NCBI GenBank assembly: GCA_035048495.1
Contig: CM068553.1
Span: 9,665,259-9,729,258, forward strand
DNA length: 64,000 nucleotides
Direction of reading: 5' to 3'
From: Euptelea pleiosperma
Lineage: Eukaryota > Streptophyta > Magnoliopsida > Ranunculales > Eupteleaceae
Positions within the stretch are counted from its first letter, which is position 1. Each line of letters opens with the position of its first letter. The notes under the pieces were generated by a model, which did not search any database, had not been told where the DNA came from, and saw only the letters and a list, made by a program, of their open reading frames with translations. A program made the translations under genes and the position numbers. Below are positions 11,701 to 22,634 of this stretch, piece after piece.

Positions 11701-13628
11701 ACTGATACCCTGTTCCGAAGTATCTGATGATTTCTCGACCAGACATTACCTTGGAGCGTTGGCCTGCCCATGGCAACTCTGTGATCCAACATTCTAATGT
11801 TAATTGGTTGGGTGATTTCATTCTAGGTGGATCCCATTGAATGGTGGTCCCTCGCTCCTGTGTATGGACCAGAATCGGTATTAGTGTGGGTAGGAAACCT
11901 ATGGATCTCGAGCCATGATCATTGCTTGAATGCTGAGAATTAAAAAGGGAAAATCAATTAAAAACTGGACTGTCAACGCCGGCAAGTTTGAACAGTTTTT
12001 TTTTACTCAAAAACAGTGAATGGGGTCAGGACCAGTGAGTTTGTCAACCATGTGGGTTGAAACCCAGCCCCCCTAAGTTGTATTAGAATACCTTTTCAAA
12101 GCTTTGGATTAACTATGGGTTCAGCAGTTTTAGACTTTCAAGTTTCTACGGCCTGGTAATCATCATAACGTACACCGTTGTAACGGCCATTATAATGGGT
12201 TGCATAATGGAATAACGTTAGGTCCGTTATAGTGTTTTTCGGCATTTTTAAACAATTAACAGTCTATGAGTGTTACTGTTATAACAGACGTTTAAACCAT
12301 ACCTTGAACTTCTCCAAACTAGGGTGCCAGTCGGGTACTCAATGACCCGTAATATCCATGGCACGCAAATCTTTTATTCATTACAGACCTGGGATCTGAA
12401 TTGGAGCTCATCATTTGGGCGATATGGATTGATCCGCAATCCCAGACCTGACCCAATTACTAATTGGGCCCCATTGGTGCATTGCACCGTCAAAAAGTGC
12501 TGGAGCATTGCGCAATAAAAGAGTGACGCTGCAATATTCATAGGAGGCCCATGATCCAAAGTGTGGGGGGCCCTTTGAAGTGGGGCCCACGTTTTTAGAT
12601 GTGGGGCCCACATGATTTGACTTGAAAAATATTCCAAAGATATGTGGAGCCCACCTCCACATGGTCCTGAATATTGTGACGACGGAACACACCAAAAAGA
12701 ATAAAATAAAGTAAAAACAGAAAACCAACTCCTTTAAGATAGAATTAGAACTGCAACCTAGGGAAAGATCATAAAAGATTAAAAGTAGGCTCTGCTGTCA
12801 AAAGGCAGGCCTCATAGGCGGCCCATGATCCAAGGTGAGGCCAATCCTTTGGAAACCCAGTTTCAGCCCACATTTGATTCGACCCAAGCCCATTAAGAAA
12901 ACCATTTTGATTGGGTGGGCTGCACCTCTGCCGAGTTGCATATACAAGTGCCCACAACTTATACATACTAAACTAAGCTTGGCTACATAACAGGAATGCA
13001 ACGACCAGAAAACCAGTCCATGCAGATTAACCGTGCCAGCGTGGCCCAAAGTGAGCCAAACCCTAAAGCCCATCAAATCATCCCAACCCAGCCCATTTAC
13101 AACCGCACTACTTTCTACCTCCATTTGTTGAACACATCAAGACACCAACTCTAGATGAATACCCAATTCGTTCCGGTTTTGCATCCTAGTGTGCTCTACA
13201 TGAGACCAAAATGATCCGACACGTATGGTTCCCGCACAGTTGCGTCACAATGCACAAACACACGTGCATATGTGTAAACGAATGTATGTATGTACGCATT
13301 TATACGTTATGCTGGTTTATATACGTGTATACGTACACTTGTCATCATTATAGCGTTGATGATGATGGTGATGATGGGCATTCGATTGCAAGGGAAAGAT
13401 AGTGATGTGGGCCAGATGGGGGTGGTATGAATAGAATAAGCATCATCAATGAATGCATGTGAAGAGGGAGTTGGGGGGGAGAGTTTGATTTCTTTGTTGA
13501 CTACCACATCAAACCCTAATAAGTAGAAGAAGAACAAGGAGTAGCAGAAGTGAATGAGTAAGTGGTCCTAGTCCTCCTCTCTCAAATGGCTCAAGGTTCT
13601 ATGTTCAAGAGGGCATCATGAGGGTGGA

Positions 13629-13663
13629 ATCCATCCATCCATCCATCCATCCATCCGTCTATC
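13629..13663. repeat. (ATCC)n microsatellite
   Basis: About eight ATCC tetranucleotides, with one change near the end. Confidence 0.9.
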
Positions 13664-13850
13664 TACCCATCCATAGGCATCATCATCGATTGCAGAGAAA
13701 ATTAAAGGAGAGGACTCATTGGCCTTCAAAATAAGATTGACTCTTACCTTTCTATGTTCAAACTTAGTATAATGAGAGATGGATAAAAAAGGTGAAGCTG
13801 AGGTAAGCAATTGGAGGACCACAAAAGGAAACAAAAGCAGGGTTTTTTTT

Positions 13851-14025
13851 GTAACACCCCCTTCATAAATCTTCTATATTAGTGAAGCCCCCCTTATAAG
13901 TTTCTGTTTCTTTTAACCTTGCCCTTTGACTTTTTTTTTGACAAATTGAAAAATGGGCAGGACCAAAAGAAGCCAAAAACTTAAGGGGGCTTACTAATAT
14001 AGAAGATTTATCAAGGGGGTGTTAC
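13851..14025. mobile_element. GTAACACCCCC MITE, copy 1
   Basis: Terminal inverted repeats of about 50 bp (GTAACACCCCCTTCATAAAT at the left, its complement at the right) enclose a short T-rich centre. Outside them lie T8 and A9 runs that extend the palindrome. No coding capacity. Confidence 0.75.
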
Positions 14026-14097
14026 AAAAAAAAACCAACAAAAGCTTAATAGTGTAAACAAAGGTGAGAGGATCTTTTGAGAGAGAGAGAGACTTTT

Positions 14098-14396
14098 GTT
14101 AACACGCCCTTGATAAATCTTCTATATTAGTGAACCCCCTGATGAGTTTTTGTTTCTTTTGGGCTTGCCCTCTTGACTTTTTTTAATTGTTATTGACCGA
14201 GGTAGAAACATTAACCCCCTTCACTCGAAAATTTGAAGCTGTTTTTAGTTCTATTGGTCGTTTCAATTTTCGGGTGACTAGGTTAATGTTTCTGACTCGG
14301 TCAATGACAGTCAAAAAACACTTAGTGGGCTGGACCAGAAGAAAAAAAACTCAAGGGGGCTTTACTAATATAGAAGATTTATCAAGGGGGTGTTAC
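14098..14396. mobile_element. GTAACACCCCC MITE, copy 2, with nested inverted repeat
   Basis: The same termini as copy 1. It is about 120 bp longer because another foldback, at about 14192-14305 (ATTGACCGAG...CTCGGTCAAT, arms about 43 bp), sits where copy 1 has a simple T-run. The sequence after each copy (AGTGTAAACAAAGGTGA followed by a GA run) is also repeated, so the pair looks like a tandem segmental duplication. A (GA)n run follows at about 14432-14460. Confidence 0.75.
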
Positions 14397-14429
14397 CAAA
14401 AGAAAGAGTGTAAACAAAGGTGAAGGGGC

Positions 14430-14460
<31 letters not shown>

Positions 14461-15000
14461 CTCTCATTAAAGAATGCATCGAGTGCATTGGACCATGTTG
14501 CTGTATCGGCTGCAGTGACCACGCTCCACTTGGGTCCACCAGACAAAACATGTTCTCTCTCCTCTCTCACTTCTGAGCAACGATGCCATATAATCGGTTG
14601 TATTATAGTACCATATCTCTAATCTCTAATTTGATCAGAGACAATAACTTATCTAAAACAAGCATGACCAACCAATTGCTTAGGTAGACAATCTGATGAA
14701 TCACCACTCTAGATCAAGTGGGGTAGAGTATAATCAATGCCACACAATCATAAGCAACTAATAAAGAGATTCTTGTGGGACCTATAGAGATGCTATGTCC
14801 CTTAATGCTCCTGTGCCACAATCATTTGGTCACTCCATCAAAGATTTAACGGGTGTTGATTGAAGCTCTGCATTAATTTTTGGTGTAGAGTGTTACACAG
14901 GATCAATTCTGTAAAAGACAAACTTAAGAAGCATGAGTCATCCTTCCACGTTAAGAGCTGACCTTGAACAGTGTGTTTAGTTGATAAACAAACTTGATTA

Positions 15001-15021
15001 ATATATATATATATATATATA
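15001..15021. repeat. (AT)n microsatellite
   Basis: About ten AT dinucleotides. The surrounding 14.6-15.2 kb shows no gene. Confidence 0.85.
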
Positions 15022-15225
15022 TTTGCTGTGCGTGTGTACTTTCATCACCGTACACCTGAGGCACAAAGGCAGAATCTACCGTTCAATCAAATTTTTTAGT
15101 CTACCATACAAATGAGTACAGATGAGACACGTAGGTCACACAAGACATAATTAGCTTATCAATGATGTGGAGTGATCTGGTACAAAACAGCTATACTAAA
15201 AAGTCATACGCAAATCTGACCCCCG

Positions 15226-15530
15226 GAGTAAAACTTTTGTCACAAGATGTCATAACCCACAATACAAGCCACGTGGCATACTATTAGAGGGCGCTGACCC
15301 TATGGATGTTTAGCCAGTCCCTCGGTGGACCTGCAAACCAAACATCTGCCTGATTAGTGATTTCTAAGCGTTGGATTGAAGTTATTTTCATGGGTTGATT
15401 TAACCGTAGGAATTTGGGTGCAAAGATCCAAAGGTTATAAAATCACTAATCAGGCTGATTTTTGGTTTGAAGGTCCACCGAGGTACTGGCCAAACATCGG
15501 TCACAAGATCTTGTGACAGAAGTTTTACTC
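15226..15530. mobile_element. Mutator-like MITE, family A
   Basis: GAGTAAAAC...GTTTTACTC termini with long inverted arms containing CCACGTGGCA, ATGGATGTTTAGCC and the core CCTGATTAGTGATTTCTAAG. Flanking 9-mers TGACCCCCG (15217-15225) and TGATCACCG (15531-15539) match at 7 of 9. From 15.55 to 17.65 kb I see no gene, only short frames and A-rich tracts. Confidence 0.8.
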
Positions 15531-17655
15531 TGATCACCGTATGATCGTGATCAATAATTGATGGCAAGTGGGGTTCACAACCGAACTGTCAAAGTACATC
15601 AGATTCATTGTTTAAAGTTTGATCATTGAAGACCGGACGATGTAAGCTTTTACCATCGATGGATTAAAAAGAAGAGAAGAAAATAGTACAAGCCAAACTA
15701 TGAATAGGTGTGGTGGGTCCCACAGAGAGTACCAATGCAGGGAGTTCGTTCATGGGTGGAGCCAGGTAACGAGAAGGGGACCCACAAAATGAAGGGGGCC
15801 ATGTGAAGTGGCTAGCTAAAATGGAGGAGATGGACAGACAGAAGACCATCATGATGAAGATGAGGATGAAGGCCACATGGCTTAGCCACTCGATTACATG
15901 AAGAAAAGGGACAAAAGGAGAAACCTAACCACATTGACTCACTCGACCACCACCACCACGACCACCATCACCACCACCACCTTCACAAGTCACAACCCCC
16001 TCTTGCGTTCTCATTTCTTCTTGGCATCTAGTTGCTCATATTAAATACGCAAGTGGGTAGCACGTGCGGTGCGCGTGGGAGAGATTACAAATGTTTTCTC
16101 GAGCTACACTCTATAACTCTTCCCTGTACTAATTTGTTTTTTCAATTGTTAGATTGGCCACATGGATACTCTTTTCTCCACGTGTCGATTTCCGAGCAAA
16201 TTCCTGTGACTTGCACCTGCATACATGACAACATTATTTTCTAAAAATTTCAAACACTTGAAAAAAAGCTAGTGTAGTCAAATGTACGTGTCGCGCAGAC
16301 AGGTGCATGCAAGTCACGGATTTTCTGTGACTTAAAAGAAAATGAATTCCGCTATTGATCCGAGGGAGGCCCGAGTGCAACGACTAGAGCTTAGTTAGCA
16401 ATTCGGAGGAAAATGTGTAGCAGATAATTGCCACTTGAGAGATACAAGTGGGGAACCGCATGGGAGAAAAGTTATATGCTCCACCACAGGAACAAACTCT
16501 GGTGTTGCACATCCAGAAAGCACCACGTATGCATGCATGGAGAGTAGGTCACATAGCACTTTTATTAAATATTCCCATTAAAAATCAAATGGGGTCCACC
16601 TTCCATGCATATGTGACACTTTCTGGTAGGGTGAGACCAGAGTTCGCTCTCATGGTGGGGCAATAGAAAACATTTTCCAGCACATGGGCCCTTTGAAGTC
16701 GCCATGCACCTTTGCTTTCTTGTTCATAAAACCCTTCCACTCCTGCGAAGAGTTCTCACGAGACCAACCGGTTAAATCGAAAAACTGACGAACTATCTCT
16801 AAAAATGGTTCATGCATGTCAACGTCAATTTGCCATTCAATTGATAAACTTGAATGAATTACATTGACCCTAATCAAGGTTTATATAAAGATAACAATGC
16901 TACAACACATACTATTGCCCGTAGGGCCAGACGTTTTAGGTTGCTTTTTATCTGGTCAGACTTCCCTTCTACACGGCTTCATGATGCCATTGTAGAAGAC
17001 AAATGTCTGATCAAGGCAAAAGGCTGACCTTCTGGTTTGGTGGTTGTTTTGGGGAGGTGTGTCCTCCATTTTTTTTAATATAAAATATCTTGCTTGCTTA
17101 CGGAAAAAATAATCAAGGCTTATATAAAGATAAGAAGATCTGAAGAAATAAAATAATCTTAACAGAGTTAATCTTGTATCATAATTGATATATAATTGAT
17201 GGAAATCCTAACCTACTTGATATTAGATATTATTACGAGAGGATGTATCATAAGATATACCAATAATGATATAGTGCATCTCACACAAGTTACTACAATA
17301 CTTTTCTCTAATATCTTAAAACCCTAAAAAAAAAAACCATCTGAAACATCACAATGAACCAGCTAATCCACAAATTCGACGACCGGGTTGATTTCTAGAA
17401 CACGGGTTCTGGAGTGTTTAGAAAACCCTATCCGAAAATTGTACTTCTAGCCTATTGTTTTCGATTTATGCTCGAAATTCATGGAACCGTGGTCTTAGAT
17501 ACAATAGGTATCTCTATAACAAGGGATGCACAAACTTATAAATCCAGACCGTGTAGTAAGTGGGCCTTATGTAGGAGAACTCTAAGACAAAAAAAAAATA
17601 TATCGCGCGATTGATCGTAAAACCAGAACTATAATGTACTACAGATACATACATA

Positions 17656-17832
17656 TCTATATAACAAGTGACAATAGTTATCTCCCCACTTATACCGCTT
17701 CTTACAGGCTTCAATAAAGAAGGGCCGAGATCTTATCCCCCAACTGGATGGTGGATCTCAGCCATTCACACCCAATTTTGGCAAATGCTTTGTCAGGAAC
17801 TGGGAATACCGTGGGCACAGGCCACCCACTAG
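17656..17832 (+). mobile_element. Short non-autonomous Helitron-like element
   Basis: It starts TCTATATAAC after an A and ends with a GC-rich near-hairpin (CCGTGGGCACAGG) followed by CACTAG, then a T: the 5'-TC, 3'-CTRR and A^T insertion pattern of Helitrons. The body (GAGATCTTATCCCCCAA, then GGTGGATCTCAGCCA) matches the tandem copies at 20251-21003. Confidence 0.7.
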
Positions 17833-18233
17833 TATACATACAAGAGGTAATTCTGATTTAGATATGATTTTTATGGGGGTGCTTGGGTGCAAAGAAATTA
17901 AACAGGGGGCACTGAGAAAGGAGGGTTCTAGTATCCATACACCCAAACACCCATAGTATTTTTAGCAACGTAGCTGTCGTCCCAGCTAGAAGCAGCAAGG
18001 TTCAATTATCAACAGGAAATTTCCTACTCCCTTCTTTTATACTCAAAAGAACGACCACGTTTTTCAACAGCTAGGAGCCCATTCTGGAAGTCCATGTAGA
18101 GGACATTTTAGTCATTTTACACGTAACCCTTGTGTCATCCTCTGAGACTATGCCACATGGCTCTTTCTTAGTCTCCATGTAGAGGATATTTTGGTCATTT
18201 TATACGTAACCCTTGAGAAGAAACCAAAAAGGC

Positions 18234-18272
<39 letters not shown>

Positions 18273-18317
18273 TTTCCCCTTCAGCTTTCCTCATGGATCG
18301 AGATAGGTGCTGGCCAT

Positions 18318-18328
18318 AGTAATCATGA
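18318..18328 (+). promoter_or_regulatory. Possible HD-ZIP III half-site upstream of ZPR
   Basis: GTAATCAT matches most of the GTAAT(G/C)ATTAC pseudopalindrome bound by class III HD-ZIP factors. Those factors activate ZPR genes in Arabidopsis. It is a short match about 285 bp before the start codon. Confidence 0.25.
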
Positions 18329-18463
18329 GTCCTCGTGCCATCATTGCCAACTTAGGCTCTTCTACCATACAATTACGACCTCCCCCCACCGGGCCCACCC
18401 ACGCAAACGCACACACATGTCTATGCACCCACACGTACACACACACGCACACACCCCTTCTAT

Positions 18464-18474
18464 TTATATATCCT
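18464..18474 (+). promoter_or_regulatory. TATA box of the ZPR gene
   Basis: TATTTATATATCC is about 135 bp before the ATG. It is followed by a CT-rich 5' leader (18517-18548), a usual plant core-promoter arrangement. A (GA)n run lies upstream at 18241-18269. Confidence 0.5.
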
Positions 18475-18602
18475 AACGACCCACTCTTCCTCCCTCAATT
18501 TCCATTCATTCACCCTCTCCTCTCTCTCTCTCTCTCTCTCGCTCTCTCTACATTTGAAGCAAAAACAAGGAAGAAAAGGGTCCCATCCCATACAGAGAAA
18601 AA

Positions 18603-19016
18603 ATGTGTATCAACGGCTCACAATGGAACCATCCATCAAGTCGTCCTTACACTCCCCTTTGCCGACGGCGACCAAAGAGGTCCAAGGTTCGGGTGCACTG
18701 GCTCACCAGGTAACTATGGTGTAACTTCAACCCCCCACTACTTTCCTATCTCTGTTTTTTTGTTTTTTTACTGAGAGTGTAATAGAACAGGAAGAAGAGA
18801 AGGTCGAAGGAAGAAGTGGTGGTGTTGGGGACAGAGATGAAACTAAAGAACTTGAAGCTTTACTTGGAGAACAGAAGCATCATAGAGGAAAACGAGAAGC
18901 TGAGGAAGAAAGCTCTCTTACTTCACCAAGAGAATCGTGCTTTGATGTCTGAACTCCAGAAGAAATTCTCTCACCTCCAACACTTCTCTACTCAGCTTCT
19001 TCATCAAAACCACTAA
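18603..19016 (+). CDS. LITTLE ZIPPER (ZPR1/2-like) small leucine-zipper protein
   Basis: Exon 1 is 18603-18709 (ATG, MCINGSQW...), an 81-bp intron runs 18710-18790 (GTAACT...ACAG), and exon 2 is 18791-19016; the join keeps phase and gives about 110 residues. Exon 2 encodes a basic stretch (RKKRRSKEE), then the ZPR zipper: LKLYLENRSIIEENEKLRKK followed by ALLLHQENRALMSELQKK. Arabidopsis ZPR1 has the same layout: an N-terminus starting MC, a basic patch, then NLKLYVENQ...IRENEKLKKKALLLHQEN. ZPR proteins lack a DNA-binding domain and pair with class III HD-ZIP factors to inhibit them, affecting shoot meristem and leaf polarity. I chose the exon-1 ATG because its N-terminus resembles ZPR1/2; a shorter form could start at MKLKNL (18837). 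Confidence 0.87.
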
Positions 19017-19109
19017 TATAACTACTAGGATCCTTATAAGCTCACCCACTGTTGGACTAATGAACTATGATCTTCAAGAACAAAAGGGTTCTTCTCTTTG
19101 TTCTTCCTC

Positions 19110-19111
<2 letters not shown>

Positions 19112-19153
<42 letters not shown>
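19112..19153. repeat. 42-base poly(T) tract in the ZPR 3' flank
   Basis: An uninterrupted T run about 95 bp after the stop codon, followed by a G-rich stretch. It could be the poly(A) of a retro-inserted sequence on the other strand, or simple expansion. From 19.2 to 20.17 kb I see no gene. Confidence 0.9.
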
Positions 19154-19154
<1 letters not shown>

Positions 19155-20178
19155 GGGTGGGGGGTTTAATTTTATGGTGGGAAGGAATAAGGAGAGATGG
19201 ATATTTCCTCTGTCCACTTGTTATATTGTTTTTTTTAGATGAAATTTATAAGCATTATTATAGTTAAAAGGGAAAAAAGAGAAGCTTATGTAATTTTTTT
19301 TTACTTTTTTTTTGTGTTGGGATCTTTGAATTATGATAATTCATGGAGGGAACACAGAATTTACCATATGATCATACCCTTAAATCCTAAATCCAAGGGC
19401 TGTTATCATCTCGAGGAGTTATGATCCAACGGTGTAGATCAAAGAACCATCTTGATCTTACCATTACAAATTTTCCTGTATGGGATGTGGGGTCTGTAGT
19501 ACTTCTTTTCAATTGTTTTTCTGTTTGTGGGTAGGCTTAAATTATCTAATTTGGGGATTTGTACATGTATTAACATAAATTAAAGTAAGAGATTTTGATA
19601 AGAGCGGCACTTTACACTTTTCTATATTTTTGAGTTTTGATATTTTATTACTTAGCAGAAGAGAGAGAGAAATTATATTTGAACTTGATTCAGCTTTGGA
19701 GCAGTGTTCAATGGCAATAATAGCTTGTGCAAGACAAATTTACACTTCAGACATATTTTATTTGTAGAGAAACAAACCCTTTTTGTCATAAATATCAATA
19801 TCTGTACGTTTTTTTCTGGCCGACCTACACCTCAAAAAATCAGACTGAGGTGATTCCTAGCCGTTGGATTTGAACATTTTTTTTTTGTCGTGGGCTTGAT
19901 GAACAAACTTTAGAGTGAAAGCCTTGGGTCCAAGCCCATAATGAATGCTGAAATCACATGGTTAGGAATCAGTTAGATTTGTGAGCAACTCAGTTTATAG
20001 GACGAGTGTATAGGTACCCCACCTGTGCCCAAGAACGGGAGCAAGAGCATGTGAGCACCAAATTTCAGAAGATAACTACCATGCGTACATTAGAAACCTC
20101 GAGACATTGGTAACCAGTTCTTTCCTTTCCTTTTATTTTTTGTTTTCAGATTAGGGAACAGATTCCTTAGGTAGCCTA

Positions 20179-21125
20179 TAAGGGTGTTAATGAGTCGGTT
20201 TCAATTCAAGTATCAATGTACCTAGAACTGGAACCGTTTTTGTTTGGGTACTAGTAAATGGCCCGTGCCCACAGCACTCTCCGACAAAAGCGTTTGCACA
20301 AATTGGGTACCTTCGGCACTCAAACGGTATAACAGATTGGGGCATTACCGTTTTTTCCATTATAACGGATTGTAACGCACAGAGGGAGAAATGAAAAAAT
20401 AACAAAAATAACAAAAAATAACGGTGTTGAAATTCAAATTTTGAATAATTGAACAGAAATAACAAAAAATAACAGCGTTGAAATTCAAATTTTGAATAAA
20501 TTGTGGTCAAATGAGGCGAATTTAGTGGCTGAAATCTAATCGTCCACATTAGATCGATGGATTTGATCTCAACCACTCTTCATCTAACCGTCCACATTTG
20601 ATTGATGGATAAGATAGGAGAATACAACTGAGTAGTCTTGTTATATGCGTGGATGGCCCGTGCCCGCGGCACTTTCCGACAAAGTATTTGTCAAAATCGG
20701 GTGAGAGTTAATCTCAGCCATCAATATGAAGCATAGTGGATCTCAGTCACTCATTATTGAAGCCATATAAGATAAGAGAAGCCATATAAGATAAGAGGGG
20801 GTATAAGAAAACCACAGTCACTTGTTATATTGATAGTGGGTGGGCCGTGCGCTCGGCACTCCCCGTCAAAGCATTTGCCAAAATCAGGTGTGAGTGGCTG
20901 AGATCCACCGTCCATTTGGGGGATAAGATCTCAGCCCTTCTTTGTTGAAACAGATAAGAGGGGGTATAAGTGGGGAGACAACTTCCCTGTTTTGTTATAT
21001 AGATGATGGTTCTGGTTCCAGAACAAGTGGACCCAGAATCGGAACTGATAAATATTTGGTTCTCCTCTTGGATAGCGGGTACTCGTGTGTAACATAAAAT
21101 GCGAAATAAAATAAGTTCCCGGCAC
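20179..21125 (-). mobile_element. GGTTC-rich hAT-like element split by a Helitron array
   Basis: The left piece (20179-20250) starts AAGGGTGTTAATGAGTCGG, like the TAGGGGTGTCAACGGG terminus, and reaches GAACTGGAACCG. The right piece (21004-21125) resumes with GGTTCTGGTTCCAGAACAAG and has the internal words seen at 11382 and 62247. Removing 20251-21003 joins them. Confidence 0.55.
20251..21003 (-). mobile_element. Three Helitron-like elements, head to tail
   Basis: On the minus strand the array starts TCTATATAACAAAAC and ends CCATTTACTAG, with A at 20250 and T at 21004 flanking: the Helitron A^T rule. Two internal junctions, near 20648 and 20833, put a TTATA(T)AACAAG-type 5' end directly against a GGCCCGTGCC hairpin 3' end. 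Units are about 397, 185 and 170 bp. The largest carries a TTATAACGG-family piece. The hairpin GTGCCGCGGGCAC is clearest at the 20648 junction. Confidence 0.65.
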
Positions 21126-21706
21126 TAAGGATAGCACAACTAGCAATGCATAGACCCATCAGATTTCTGGTGTAATACCCTATGTTTGGATACAGAGGTA
21201 ACCTCTGACATTGTCAGGGTAAACTTGGTAGAGGAGCCTAACGTACAGTTTGGCCTGTTAAGAATAGCAATCCAGGCTCAACCCTGAATTTTAACTAATG
21301 GTTCCACTTGCAGCCAATCACATCCATTGAACACTAGAGTTACATGTTCAAGAAGCAAGAGGAGATATGGGATCATACTAATAAATTTGATAAACCTCGC
21401 TACCTCATCCACTTCGTCTTGGCCTCAGAGCCTTAACCCAATGATTAGTTCTTTAGAAATAGAAGTAATCAAGAAATGTTCTAACAGAGTGCTGATCAGT
21501 TTCAGATACTTGTAGTTCCAAAGCTGCAAAGCAAAAGAGTCCTATGAAAACCACTTCATAATAAGAACTTGAATTATAGTTTTACCTCCCACACACATTT
21601 TCTTTTGGAGTAATAATATTTGCCCTTGTACAACCTTAAAAACAGTTAAACCCAACACTATCAATAAAAATGAAAGAAGATAAAGCAGTTATACACCGAG
21701 TACAGA

Positions 21707-22634
21707 TTAATACCGGCCCACCAAGATAAAATCCTCGTCATCAAGAACCTGTACGTCTCTTTCTCCAACAAAATTCTCCCGCCCAAGTTCCTTCACTATG
21801 TTCACAAACTCAACCCTCCTCGCTAGAGGAAGAGGGACATAAGGCAGTCGGAAGACTGGCCTCACCACTCCCAGCTGTGCCAGAGCTGTGTTGAGGCCAA
21901 TTGGGTTTGGCTCACGAAACAACCACTCTATCAGCGGCATCAGCTTTGAATTCAGTGATGTGTTCTTGCCTCCAAACATGAGGTCATGTATCATCCCAGG
22001 AATCAGGTTACTAGTAACAGATATCACTCCGCTAGCGCCAAAGCCCCACCTTGCATCATGGCACTGATCATCATTGCCACTCCATACTACAATCCCTTTA
22101 TCTGTGTACTCTTTGACACGGTCGTTGCCCACACATTCCTTAACACCTGCCAAGTTAGCACTCTGTGCAACCCTGTGGATCACAGAGGGAGGAATATCTT
22201 GGCCCGTCCTTGATGGCACATTGTAGATAATGGTGGGACCCATGGAAAGAACGCTTTCAAAGTGAGAAACCAGCCCATCCAAGGATGTCTTTCCGTAGTA
22301 TGGATTGATGTGAAGGGCCGCATGCATACCAACAGCAAAACCCTGTTCGGTTGCATGGATCGCTTCCCTTGTGGAGTTGCTTCCGGTGTTCCCAATCACC
22401 TTGATCAATCCACCGAAACAGTTGACCGTGTGTCCGATGAGCATGATGTGTTCGTCCCAACTCATCAGGTGGCCTTCGCCAGTTGTGCCACCCACTATCA
22501 CACCTTCGGCACCATTTACGATCTGCATGTGCATAAAGGCATCGTATGCTTCGAGGTCAAATCGACCATCAGGCAGATATGGGGTCTTGATTGCTGTGAT
22601 CAATCTAAGCGACTTTATATCCTCTGATGATGTC
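21707..22634 (-). CDS. DHDPS: 4-hydroxy-tetrahydrodipicolinate synthase (DHDPS), main exon
   Basis: This enzyme condenses pyruvate with aspartate semialdehyde, the first committed step of lysine synthesis, in the plastid stroma as a tetramer inhibited by lysine. The exon has an acceptor at 22634/22635 (TTGCAG|GACATC), opens [20 protein letters not shown] and runs 308 residues to EDFILVGRY and a stop. Visible are GGTTGEG (pyruvate-binding Thr pair), [18 protein letters not shown] (allosteric-helix region), [18 protein letters not shown] (catalytic Tyr) and GVKECVG (Schiff-base Lys). It is colinear with mature plant DHDPS without gaps. The exon or exons for the transit peptide should lie at higher coordinates; I could not place them in 22.65-23.4 kb. 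No damage is seen. Confidence 0.95.

Noticed and set aside
12374..13124. Several overlapping minus-strand frames of 65-108 codons
   Set aside because: They come from GGGCCCAC/CCCATGATCC-rich repeated sequence and conflict with each other; no protein similarity is visible.
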